Of a DNA stretch of 64,000 bases, positions 26,268-34,668 are shown in pieces. Within the stretch, counting starts at the first letter, position 1; each line of letters opens with the position of its first letter. The notes beneath the pieces were generated by a model, which had not been told where the DNA came from, did not search any database, and saw only the letters and a list, made by a program, of their open reading frames with translations. This DNA is from Thaumasiovibrio sp043421945 (GTDB lineage: Bacteria > Pseudomonadota > Gammaproteobacteria > Enterobacterales > Vibrionaceae), in contig JBHOGO010000003.1 in the NCBI GenBank assembly GCA_043421945.1, forward strand, positions 1 through 64,000, given 5' to 3'. The position numbers were made by a program, and so were the translations under genes.

Positions 26268-28895
26268 ATGAATAACAGGATCAAACTAAGCGCTCTGACT
26301 GTTGCGGTACTCGCAGGGCTGAGCTTGGCAGGCTGTAATGGCGGTTCAGCGACTTCGTCGGTCACCGATGCAGCTGGTGGTGGGGCAGCAAAAACAGAAG
26401 TAGCTGCTGTTCAGTTAAGTGCTCGCTTTGCAACAGGTGATGCACAAGCAGCCTATATTGGCGATTCACAATACATTGAAGTTCGTTTCTATGGCACCGA
26501 GCTAGTCGGCACCGTAGATGAAGCAATGGAGCTGCTGGATACATGTAGTGATTCGGATGACAACTACACCGAATTTATGGGCGAAATGATTAACTGTAGC
26601 CAAGAAGTTGGCGATGGCTTACGGGGTGGTTTTGCGACAGAAGTCGAGCTTACGCCGTCAAGCCCAACGGCTTTGGTTGAGCTGCTACCCGGTAAGTACC
26701 GTGTGGAGGCACGCATCGATAATGGCAATGGCCAACTACGTGAAACCAGTGTTTCTTATGTCACTTTTGGCGACGGTGAGCACAGCTTAAAACTGCGCGC
26801 TATGGAAGCGACATGGACATTTGATACACCAATGCCCCTCTCGCTACTCAACACAGCGTTAACCATTGATGACGAAGAGTACGATTGGGATCCTGAAGAG
26901 GAAGGTGTTCAAACTGCAGCCGATGTTCTCGGGATTAGCAACGATATTATCGGTGTCCATTTACCAACAGCGTATAGTCTGCCGATGCCTTTCGATTATG
27001 GTATGGAGGGCGGTGATTTTAATGGTCCTTATACCGTACTTGCGGGTGGTTATTGGCGTCGTGGCAATGATTCAGCGCTGTCCTCTATTTTCCGTCCAGT
27101 TCTTCGCATTTCAGATGGTGGGGATGGTGAAGAGCAGATCTTCCCTGAAACAGCCTATTGGGATGAAGAGGTGCTGATTACCGAGGCGATCGATGATAGC
27201 GACAGTGACGGCTCTGAAGACGACGGCAGCGGTGATGCAGTGATCGCAGAAGATGGTGGCATGAGTTATAGCTGCTATGACATCGACGAATTGCCTGACG
27301 ATATGATCGCTGTAGGCTGTGAAAGAATGTCGTATATGCAGTGGGCGACACCGGGTTGGTTACTGCAGCAGTATGACCCTGATCTTGAAGCTGAAGATAA
27401 AAATGAATATGCCCTCAGCCTTGGTTCGTGGGGGCTAGAGCAGCGACATGAGATGGATACCTTCGAAACTGAAGAGATAGATGATGTTTATGAGCAACGT
27501 TTCGTTGAAGCGGTGTTAGAGCTCGGTTACGCGCAAAAAGCCATTGAAGAAGATTTCGATAATGGCAGTGAACGCGAAATTAACTATGAGGAAGGTATTC
27601 GCTACTGGGACTCAGAGTACCAAGAGTGGGTCGATAGCGGCTACACCGTCGCGTGGGTCGACACCGAAGTTGAGTCAACGTTTGATAAAGATGATAACGA
27701 AGTGAGCTGGAAAGATGTCTTAATGACAGAGCTCGGTGCCACTGAGAATCGCTTTACTGATGGCTCGACCATTACCGGTGCGTTGATAGAAGCGGTGATT
27801 GTTGCTGAAGGCACGCATGACGGCTCAGAAGAGAATGAACGTACACCCGATCTCTTCCTCACTAAGATGTTAGATATGTTAGTGGTTGAAGATGACGATG
27901 GCGACGATGCTTCAGGTGAAGATGACGCAGTGATTGCGGATGCTACCTGTACAACGTTAAGTGGTGGCTATGTCAACTACGGCTCATCATATGTCTATAA
28001 CTATGATGAAGAGCGTTGGGAGAGTGGTTATTTAAATCGCGATCTGCTTGAAGATAGCTACAGCTATTGGAGTCCTCTCAGACAACTACAAGACTATCTT
28101 GATAATGAGCAAGAGAATCTGATTGCTCAGAATGAAACCTTGCTCGAGTATGAGCAAGATCTTGAAGACTTAATTGCTGATAATGGCGGTGTGGATCTAT
28201 ACCAAGTCTATCTTGATGCTGTTGCAGCATTAGAGGCGAAAGAGGGTGAGCTTGGCATTACTACATTGAGAGATGATGTGGATACGCTAGAAGATGAATG
28301 GTCAGAACTCAATGATGCTTATTGGGCGGCGGTCGATGAGTTTGGTGACGACTCTGAAGAAGCCAATGCAGCGGCAGATGCCGTTAATGAAAAGCAGGCC
28401 GAAGTTGATGCCGCTTATGATGCACTTTATACAGCCTTAAACGACAATACCGATGAACTCGATCCGTTTAATCAAGATGTGAGTGATGCAGAGTTTGCCG
28501 ACAACTTCTGGCAGTTCAGCAATATCTATAACAATATTGCGTGGCAAGAGGAGAGCATAGAAGAAACGCAATATGATATTGATCACTACACCATGGAGAT
28601 AGCTAATCTCAATGATTTCTATGATTTTAATGAAGATGGCGTCACTGACGTGTTTGAGTTTGGTGTCTTTGTTGATGATGTGAACATTGAAATTGAGTGG
28701 TTGGACGTTGATCCTGATGGTGAGGGTTGGACTCGTTCGCTATATACAGTCGTAGAGATGGAAGCAGACGTAAGCGAAACCGTTGATGCTTATGTCGAAG
28801 ACTGGAGTGCTGAAGTTTGTGTGCAACCATTTACATTGAATGCGTCAGATCTTGACGTCGACTACAGCGTAAGTGGTGGTATAAGTATTGAATAA
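26268..28895 (+). CDS. very acidic lipoprotein with coiled coil and an EF-hand-like loop
   Basis: The 875-residue protein has a lipobox LAGC with Cys23. It is highly acidic, with two similar Asp-rich inserts (around residues 308-330 and 543-565) both ending in D-A-V-I-A-[ED]. A predicted coiled coil spans about residues 605-740. An EF-hand-type calcium loop D-x-N-x-D-G-x-x-D-x-x-E lies at residues 786-797. I recognise no catalytic motif or named family. It lies between the large Ig-repeat lipoprotein and a subtilisin, probably co-transcribed (26-base gap upstream; 93-base gap with a stem-loop downstream). Calcium binding is an inference. Confidence 0.75.
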   Translation: MNNRIKLSALTVAVLAGLSLAGCNGGSATSSVTDAAGGGAAKTEVAAVQLSARFATGDAQAAYIGDSQYIEVRFYGTELVGTVDEAMELLDTCSDSDDNYTEFMGEMINCSQEVGDGLRGGFATEVELTPSSPTALVELLPGKYRVEARIDNGNGQLRETSVSYVTFGDGEHSLKLRAMEATWTFDTPMPLSLLNTALTIDDEEYDWDPEEEGVQTAADVLGISNDIIGVHLPTAYSLPMPFDYGMEGGDFNGPYTVLAGGYWRRGNDSALSSIFRPVLRISDGGDGEEQIFPETAYWDEEVLITEAIDDSDSDGSEDDGSGDAVIAEDGGMSYSCYDIDELPDDMIAVGCERMSYMQWATPGWLLQQYDPDLEAEDKNEYALSLGSWGLEQRHEMDTFETEEIDDVYEQRFVEAVLELGYAQKAIEEDFDNGSEREINYEEGIRYWDSEYQEWVDSGYTVAWVDTEVESTFDKDDNEVSWKDVLMTELGATENRFTDGSTITGALIEAVIVAEGTHDGSEENERTPDLFLTKMLDMLVVEDDDGDDASGEDDAVIADATCTTLSGGYVNYGSSYVYNYDEERWESGYLNRDLLEDSYSYWSPLRQLQDYLDNEQENLIAQNETLLEYEQDLEDLIADNGGVDLYQVYLDAVAALEAKEGELGITTLRDDVDTLEDEWSELNDAYWAAVDEFGDDSEEANAAADAVNEKQAEVDAAYDALYTALNDNTDELDPFNQDVSDAEFADNFWQFSNIYNNIAWQEESIEETQYDIDHYTMEIANLNDFYDFNEDGVTDVFEFGVFVDDVNIEIEWLDVDPDGEGWTRSLYTVVEMEADVSETVDAYVEDWSAEVCVQPFTLNASDLDVDYSVSGGISIE

Positions 28896-28943
28896 TGCGA
28901 GCAAATTTCACCGTAGCTGCTAGATCTTAAATAGGTCTATTGT

Positions 28944-28970
28944 ATTCCCGGATCTGGATGATCCGGGAAT
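28944..28970 (+). terminator. intra-cluster stem-loop before the subtilisin gene
   Basis: An 11-bp perfect stem ATTCCCGGATC/GATCCGGGAAT with a five-base loop is followed by TTTTG. It stands between the acidic lipoprotein and the subtilisin and may be a partial terminator that lowers protease expression relative to the lipoproteins. Confidence 0.65.
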
Positions 28971-28988
28971 TTTGCATTAAGGAATCCG

Positions 28989-31730
28989 ATGAATAAATGC
29001 TTGTTACTCACTATTGTTTGTCTACTTTTCCCGTGTGTCGCTAATAGCAGTCTGCTTGTTGGCATGAATGATACGGTCGGTTTGAAAGAAACCGATGCCT
29101 ATTCGTTTTCTGCGCGCTCTGAGGCTGATAAAGCACTGGGGTATTGGCAGGTCAGTGATAGTGTGCGCGTTAAGGTCGAGTGGTTATCTCGCTCGCCAGA
29201 GCTGATTAAAGTGACCACTGAAGGTGACCTAGAAAATATCCTAGAAGATACTGTCTATCGATTGCTCCTAAAACGTAGCGATGTTGAATTTGTAGAACGT
29301 GACCAAGCGTTACACTTCCCTGAACACCTCGATACCGAATCTTATGCATTTTCAGACGACAGGCTTGAAAGTGCGGCTTCGTTAAACACCAAAGCGGCAA
29401 ACACGGCTGCGTTAGAAGGCTACCCATGGAGTTCACTCGACTTAGAGCAATTATCGGACAGTGAACGGGAATGTAATCTGACTCGTATCGGTGTTCTCGA
29501 TACGGGGATCGACCTTGAGCACATTGATCTTCAAGGGCGTTTTGTTGATAACAACGGTGCACTTTTGGGCTATGACGCCATTACAGAAGTGGCTGGTGGC
29601 GATGACCTAAATGGGCACGGAACACATGTCTCAGGCATTATCGCTGCTGCAGGTACACATGTAGAAGGCGCATGCCTGAGCGCTCAGCTCGTGCCGTTAC
29701 GCTTTTTGCGTGCTGATGGCGGTGGGGATGTGAGTGATGCTGTAAAAGCGGTGAGCTGGGCATTAGAAAATGGCATTGATCTGATCAACCACAGTTGGAC
29801 AGTCACCAACTATAGCCAAGCACTGGAAAATATCCTTCGAGAAGCATCAGAGCGTGGGGTATTGAATGTGACAGCAGCCGGTAATTCAGGCTCGAATAAC
29901 GATTTATCGGCGATATACCCTGCGGATTTTTCTCGGACGTTAACAGGGGTGCTCGCCGTTGCCAATATTGATTCAACCGGAGCCTTAAATAGTCGCAGCA
30001 ACTATGGCTTAGCGAGCGTCGATGTCGTTGCGCCAGGCACCAACATTTTAAGCCTTAACTTGAATGACGGTACGCGTACAAGAACAGGCACATCGATGTC
30101 CGCACCCTTTATCTCTGCGCTAGCGGCCATGATCCGACAGCAAGATACCTCACTGAATGCGATAAAACTCCGAGCTATCTTGAGCCACAGCGTAGAGGTA
30201 GACGAAGGACTTCAAGCTAAAATTCGTAGTGGGGGCGTGGTGAGCGCGCCGCTTGCACTTCAGCAGTTTCAAGCCGTTCCGTTTACCTTATTTGGCATTG
30301 AGTGGCGTGCCAATCATTGGTCGGTGATTGGACAAGGTGTCGAGCAGGTCAGCAGTGTAACGATTGATTATGATGCAACCCATTTAAGCAGCGAAACGCT
30401 AACTTATGAAGTCTCTGGCGACTCCGTGAACCTCACTCAATTACCCCTCGGTGCTGGTATGTTAACCATGCAAACAACCGCGGGTGATACTCAATCAATT
30501 TACCTGAATCAGTCATTGATATCGCCTTACAATGTGACGCTAACAGAGAGCATTGATAGCGGCCTCTTACTCAGTTGGTCATGGCCTACTGATGCGAGTG
30601 TCGTCACTCTTTATCGCGCATTGCCAGAAGAGGGATACCGAGTCTTAACAACGGTAACAAAGCCAACATCACAATATACCGACTTTCCTGATGCTGAAGG
30701 AAGCGTACGCTATCGCCTAAGAGCTGAGCATCAAGTGCAGCTCCCATATACCTCAAACATAGTGACACGTTACTCGGCATTTAGCTCGACGGTTTCTGCG
30801 GATTGGGAAATCTCGCCTTGGAGAACAACAGCTTGGTCGACCGTACCGATTGATCAAGCTGTGATGTTACCTTTAAGGTTCTCGCGTACTGTTCAAAATG
30901 TGTCACTGACGGATGGTGATTTGCCCGCAGGCTTACGTCTCGATGGGCAAGCGGTTACAGGCATTCCAAATACTCTTGGGGAGTCATCATTCACACTGAC
31001 CGCAATATCAGAAGGTGTTTCATTTAGTCGTACTTTTACGCTCTCAGTAGGAGAAGCTTGGGTGCTCCCTTGGTTAGAAAGCGCGGAAGTGGAGATGGAA
31101 GAAGGTGAGTTGACGGCGGTTGAGTATGTCGAAACAGACCGATATACCGCCTTGCATTTCAATACCTCAAGTACTTCAATCACGAGTAAATTAACCTTAC
31201 CGGGTCAATCTGAGTTGCTAACACTCTCTTTTCAGCAACAGAGTGGGGAGTGGACAACCGCCCAACAAGCCGCGCTGAAATCAACAACGAAACAGGCGAC
31301 GTTTAGTATTGATGATCAATCCCACTTTGACCTCAACCCTGATGTGGGGGCAATCGAAGCACACTTTAGAACGGAAACAGGATCTGCACCACAAGCGCAG
31401 GTGAGTAGTAGTGACAGTCGTTGTTTCATTGCATCGCACCTTTATCATGACAGTCCTCAGCGAGTCGATAATTTACGACAGTTCCGGGATGAAGTGCTAG
31501 TAAACATGCCTTTCGGCGATAGAATCGTCGGTGTTTATTACCAGTATTCACCTTTCATTGTTGAAAAAATCCAGCAATTCCCACTCCTTGAAGCTGTGCT
31601 TTACTGGGGGATTCTTCCAGTTGCAGTGGCTTGGCAATGGTTTGCGCCACTCTTTATTCTCATATTTTTTAGTTACTTGAAGCTGAAGCGTGCTTCTAGG
31701 AGAAAGAAAACACTGATTCAGAAAGTTTGA
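28989..31730 (+). CDS. membrane-anchored subtilisin-family (S8) protease with C-terminal CFI-type box
   Basis: The 913-residue protein has a signal peptide (~1-21) and a propeptide-like region to about residue 140. The S8 catalytic domain follows, with Asp171 (VLDTGID), His210 (NGHGTHVSG) and Ser369 (GTSMSAPF), and an oxyanion Asn in AAGNSGSNN. Beta-rich domains follow (~435-790), including an Ig/cadherin-like putative binding module. The C-terminus has CFIASHLYHD starting at Cys812, then LRQFRDEVL, a YYQYSPFIVEKI segment, two hydrophobic stretches and a basic tail. This matches the C-terminal arrangement annotated as CFI-box-CTERM (CFIATAAYGS-like), which suggests membrane anchoring or processing. 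The protease probably acts outside the cytoplasm, perhaps on the neighbouring lipoproteins (inference). Confidence 0.88.
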   Translation: MNKCLLLTIVCLLFPCVANSSLLVGMNDTVGLKETDAYSFSARSEADKALGYWQVSDSVRVKVEWLSRSPELIKVTTEGDLENILEDTVYRLLLKRSDVEFVERDQALHFPEHLDTESYAFSDDRLESAASLNTKAANTAALEGYPWSSLDLEQLSDSERECNLTRIGVLDTGIDLEHIDLQGRFVDNNGALLGYDAITEVAGGDDLNGHGTHVSGIIAAAGTHVEGACLSAQLVPLRFLRADGGGDVSDAVKAVSWALENGIDLINHSWTVTNYSQALENILREASERGVLNVTAAGNSGSNNDLSAIYPADFSRTLTGVLAVANIDSTGALNSRSNYGLASVDVVAPGTNILSLNLNDGTRTRTGTSMSAPFISALAAMIRQQDTSLNAIKLRAILSHSVEVDEGLQAKIRSGGVVSAPLALQQFQAVPFTLFGIEWRANHWSVIGQGVEQVSSVTIDYDATHLSSETLTYEVSGDSVNLTQLPLGAGMLTMQTTAGDTQSIYLNQSLISPYNVTLTESIDSGLLLSWSWPTDASVVTLYRALPEEGYRVLTTVTKPTSQYTDFPDAEGSVRYRLRAEHQVQLPYTSNIVTRYSAFSSTVSADWEISPWRTTAWSTVPIDQAVMLPLRFSRTVQNVSLTDGDLPAGLRLDGQAVTGIPNTLGESSFTLTAISEGVSFSRTFTLSVGEAWVLPWLESAEVEMEEGELTAVEYVETDRYTALHFNTSSTSITSKLTLPGQSELLTLSFQQQSGEWTTAQQAALKSTTKQATFSIDDQSHFDLNPDVGAIEAHFRTETGSAPQAQVSSSDSRCFIASHLYHDSPQRVDNLRQFRDEVLVNMPFGDRIVGVYYQYSPFIVEKIQQFPLLEAVLYWGILPVAVAWQWFAPLFILIFFSYLKLKRASRRKKTLIQKV

Positions 31731-31807
31731 ATCTTGATGCAACTTCAGTGGTGATACTTGTTAAAAATTGCGAGCAGCACAACATTCTGGTTTTTGTTCG
31801 TAATTTA

Positions 31808-31823
31808 GTAGTAAATTTACTAC
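31808..31823. promoter_or_regulatory. perfect 16-bp palindrome upstream of alaE
   Basis: GTAGTAAATTTACTAC is perfectly self-complementary and lies about 135-150 bases before the alaE start. It could be an operator; E. coli alaE is controlled by Lrp, but this is not an evident Lrp site. Confidence 0.4.
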
Positions 31824-31957
31824 GCACTAAGAAAATCAGTACCTAATTTCACTCCAAAGCTGTTTTAATAGCGTCAAATTTTGGTTGTGCGGTTAATGTA
31901 TAGTTAATTGCACTGCCATATGCGTTGTTATTTAGATTATTCGGCTTTGAGGTAGTG

Positions 31958-32404
31958 GTGAAAGGGCGTATTTGTATGCGAAGTGCTGTTGCAGACGTAT
32001 TTGCAATGGTTTTATTCGGTTTTGTGGCGGGCATGGCCATAGAGATTTTTGTTAGCGGCATGTCTTTCGAACAGTCACTCGCTTCGCGTTTATTATCGAT
32101 ACCAGTCAATATTTTGATTGCTTGGCCCTATGGTGCATTTCGTGATGTGATGCTGCGTTGGTCTTCTCGACTGTCTGAACATACGGCGATGAAGAGTATT
32201 GCAGACTTTGCAGCCTATGTGCTTTTCCAGTCGCCTGTTTATGCTTGCATCTTACTAACCGTGGGGGCAGATTTTGATCAAATCGTCACCGCAGTGACCA
32301 GCAATGCATTAGTCTCTGGTGCATTAGGCGTTGTTTACGGACGCTTTTTAGACTTATGCCGACGTATGTTTCGTGTTCCGGGGTATGCTCCGGCCGTACA
32401 ATAA
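31958..32404 (+). CDS. alaE: L-alanine exporter AlaE
   Basis: This inner-membrane protein of about 148 residues is strongly similar to E. coli AlaE, including SGMSFEQS, IPVNILIAWPYG and FQSPVYACILLTVGADFDQI, with four hydrophobic segments. It exports L-alanine using the proton gradient. The start is uncertain: GTG 31958 has GAGG upstream and gives the family length, while ATG 31976 with AAAGGG would be six residues shorter. It is followed by the tRNA-Ser gene. Confidence 0.92.
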   Translation: MKGRICMRSAVADVFAMVLFGFVAGMAIEIFVSGMSFEQSLASRLLSIPVNILIAWPYGAFRDVMLRWSSRLSEHTAMKSIADFAAYVLFQSPVYACILLTVGADFDQIVTAVTSNALVSGALGVVYGRFLDLCRRMFRVPGYAPAVQ

Positions 32405-32510
32405 TGTCGTTAGCGAAGCTACCACAACCTCTATATTGGATGTTTGTCCGCCAAGATGCTGGAATGCTGCGCAACCAATCGGTAAATAGGGCTTTTTTTG
32501 TAATTGTTGC

Positions 32511-32539
32511 TTGACCCCGAGCCATGAAAACATTAAATT
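32511..32539 (+). promoter_or_regulatory. sigma-70 promoter of tRNA-Ser
   Basis: A -35 element TTGACC (32511-32516) and -10 element TAAATT (32534-32539) are separated by 17 bases, followed by the GC-rich discriminator ACGCCCCG typical of stringently controlled stable-RNA promoters. Confidence 0.75.
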
Positions 32540-32577
32540 ACGCCCCGTTGAGAGGCAAAGCCCTCAACCAACAATAC

Positions 32578-32665
32578 GGTGAGTTGTCCGAGTGGCTGAA
32601 GGAGCACGCCTGGAAAGTGTGTATACGGCAACGTATCGAGAGTTCGAATCTCTCACTCACCGCCA
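32578..32665 (+). tRNA. tRNA-Ser (anticodon GGA)
   Basis: The 88 bases form a class II tRNA. The acceptor stem GGTGAGT pairs with ACTCACC, the discriminator is G, and CCA is encoded. The anticodon arm CACGC-CTGGAAA-GTGTG gives anticodon GGA, the long variable arm is present, and the T arm contains GTTCGAATC. It reads UCC/UCU serine codons. It marks the left boundary of the accessory region. Confidence 0.96.
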
Positions 32666-32672
32666 AATTCTT

Positions 32673-32703
32673 AAAAAAAGACGTCCTAGGGCGTCTTTTT
32701 TTA
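32673..32703 (+). terminator. terminator after tRNA-Ser
   Basis: AAAGACG/CGTCTTT with an eight-base loop and a run of T starts about ten bases after the tRNA CCA end. Confidence 0.85.
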
Positions 32704-32827
32704 TGCCTGCAATTTTTAAAATCCAATAATCTACCGCATAGAACAATAAAGCTGCTCTTGCTTGTCACCCTCGTATTCCTCTCAGTTTCCAGTTACCCTA
32801 AAATTAGTCAAAAAAATGGTAACCAAA

Positions 32828-34531
32828 ATGACCTCAACTATTTCATTTTACAGAAAAAACGCCACAAAACTTTCAGCACAATACAACGCTTTAGATTATG
32901 AAAAGGTCCACTGCGCATGGAAAGCATACTGGCCTATGGCTGGTGATAGGGTTTTAGATGTGGGGGCGGGTTCTGGTCGTGATGCTAAGTGGATGCATGA
33001 ACAAGGAGCGGATGTGTATGCCCTTGAACCTTGCGATGAACTGCGTGAACTTGGGGGCGTCTACACTGGGCCTAATGTGACGTGGATTAATGATGAGTTA
33101 CCTACTTTAAATCGAGTACAAGGAATAGGGGTTCGCTTTGATCTTATATTAGTAAGTGCCGTCTGGATGCATTTAGCTCCGAGCTATCGTGCTAGGGCAT
33201 TTCGTAAGTTATCTAACTTACTTGCACCAAACGGCAGGTTAGTCATCACGCTTCGCCATGGCGCTTTTGATGATGAGAGACTGGGGTATGAGGTATCGGT
33301 CGCAGAGCTTGAGCAGTTCGCAAAAGATACAGCGTTACTGGTGAAGATTGTTCGAGATGGCGAAGATGAAATGCAGCGAAGTAGCGTACGCTGGCAGACG
33401 GTTGTGTTTAGTCTTCCCGATGACGGTTCAGGTGATCTGAATAAAGTGCGTCACATTATTGTCAATGACAACAAAAGTGCCACGTACAAACTTGGTTTAC
33501 TGCGGGTTTTGCTTCGAATTGCTGACGCACACCCAGGCAGTGTTGTCGATCAAACCGATGGGGAGGTGGGAATCCCTTTAGGCTTAGTTGCTATATATTG
33601 GGTTAAAGCCTATAAACGGTTGGTGGATGTTGAGGACTTACAGCAAAACAGTAATAGTAAAAGGGGCCTTGGCTTTATAGATGGTATGGGATGGCAGAAG
33701 ATAAAGCATCTGTCTTCTGATGATCTTGCTATTGGATCTTGGTTTTCGGGTGATGAAGCACTAGCGATTCAACATACACTTCAAATGACGATAAAAACTA
33801 TCAAAGATGGCCCAATCAAACATATTTATACGGGCTCATCCTCTCAGCCTATTCACGAATTCTCAACGTTGCGGCCTAAAAAGCAGCGGAAGAAGACACA
33901 AAGTATTTATTTGGATTCTGATTTCTTCTCCAGTTTTGGCACTTTCGTTTTAAGTCAGAGCCTCTGGGAGTGCCTGCGTATATACAACTCTTGGATCGAA
34001 CCTTTGGTCGTCAACCAATGGATAAGCGTAATGAAGCGCTTTGAGCTAAATCAAACGAATCAAATTACATTACAAACTTATCATGATGGATTGATTTGGT
34101 TAGATAAAGATCACGATACCTCAGCGGTAAGAAAACAAGTCACAAAACTACGAGAGTCAGGCCACTGCCTTACAAGCGTTTGGAGTGATAATAAGCTTAA
34201 CAGCTCGTACCATGTCGATCATTGTTTACCTTTCGCTTACTGGCCTAACAATGATATGTGGAACCTATTACCTGCGACAAGGAAAGAAAATTTAGAGAAG
34301 AGTGACAAACTACCGAGTAAGCTACGCTTAGTTGAATCTAAACATAGGATCACTTCATGGTGGGGATTAGCATGGGGAGTTGAGCCTAGTCTTAGGAAGC
34401 GATTTTTTACTGAAGCATCACTCTCTTTGCCAAACGTGCCCAAGCAATGTGAAGATTTTGAAGAAGTGTTTGAAGCTATGGGACTACAAGTTAGAGGTGT
34501 TAAAAGCCGTCTGTTGATTCCGGATTGGTAA
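32828..34531 (+). CDS. class I SAM methyltransferase fused to a C-terminal HNH nuclease domain
   Basis: The protein has about 567 residues from the ATG at 32828 (family-like start MTSTISFYRKNATKLSAQYN). Residues ~40-205 are a class I SAM methyltransferase with motif I VLDVGAGSGRD at 42-52 and the SAVWMHLAPSYRARAF region. A middle domain (~210-330) begins VRHIIVNDNKSATYKLGLLR and contains IPLGLVAIYWVKAYKRLV; I recall this pairing from other bacterial proteins but know no function. The C-terminus (~455-500) has an HNH-type site HVDHCLPF...NLLPATRKENLEKSDK (first His about residue 462). It may be a self-contained modification and cleavage protein. It sits next to tRNA-Ser and a Wadjet-like operon. 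An ATG at 32816 is the alternative start. Confidence 0.8.
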   Translation: MTSTISFYRKNATKLSAQYNALDYEKVHCAWKAYWPMAGDRVLDVGAGSGRDAKWMHEQGADVYALEPCDELRELGGVYTGPNVTWINDELPTLNRVQGIGVRFDLILVSAVWMHLAPSYRARAFRKLSNLLAPNGRLVITLRHGAFDDERLGYEVSVAELEQFAKDTALLVKIVRDGEDEMQRSSVRWQTVVFSLPDDGSGDLNKVRHIIVNDNKSATYKLGLLRVLLRIADAHPGSVVDQTDGEVGIPLGLVAIYWVKAYKRLVDVEDLQQNSNSKRGLGFIDGMGWQKIKHLSSDDLAIGSWFSGDEALAIQHTLQMTIKTIKDGPIKHIYTGSSSQPIHEFSTLRPKKQRKKTQSIYLDSDFFSSFGTFVLSQSLWECLRIYNSWIEPLVVNQWISVMKRFELNQTNQITLQTYHDGLIWLDKDHDTSAVRKQVTKLRESGHCLTSVWSDNKLNSSYHVDHCLPFAYWPNNDMWNLLPATRKENLEKSDKLPSKLRLVESKHRITSWWGLAWGVEPSLRKRFFTEASLSLPNVPKQCEDFEEVFEAMGLQVRGVKSRLLIPDW

Positions 34532-34588
34532 ATGACTCTAGCCGTTCGAGGTTTGTACTAACTAGTGTTAAATATGTGATTGTTTAAT

Positions 34589-34622
34589 ACGGAGCTGCCA
34601 TTGCGGCTGCTCCGTGTTCTTT
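34589..34622 (+). terminator. terminator after the methyltransferase-HNH gene
   Basis: ACGGAGC (34589-34595) pairs with GCTCCGT (34609-34615) and is followed by GTTCTTTT. It separates this gene from the convergent WYL regulator. Confidence 0.65.
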
Positions 34623-34668
34623 TCTAGTCAGTACGCCGGTTAATTGTAGTATAAAGCTCTAACACTTC

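Noticed and set aside
32524..32901. Reading frame running through tRNA-Ser
   Set aside because: It is a shadow of the tRNA gene, its terminator and the start region of the methyltransferase-HNH gene.
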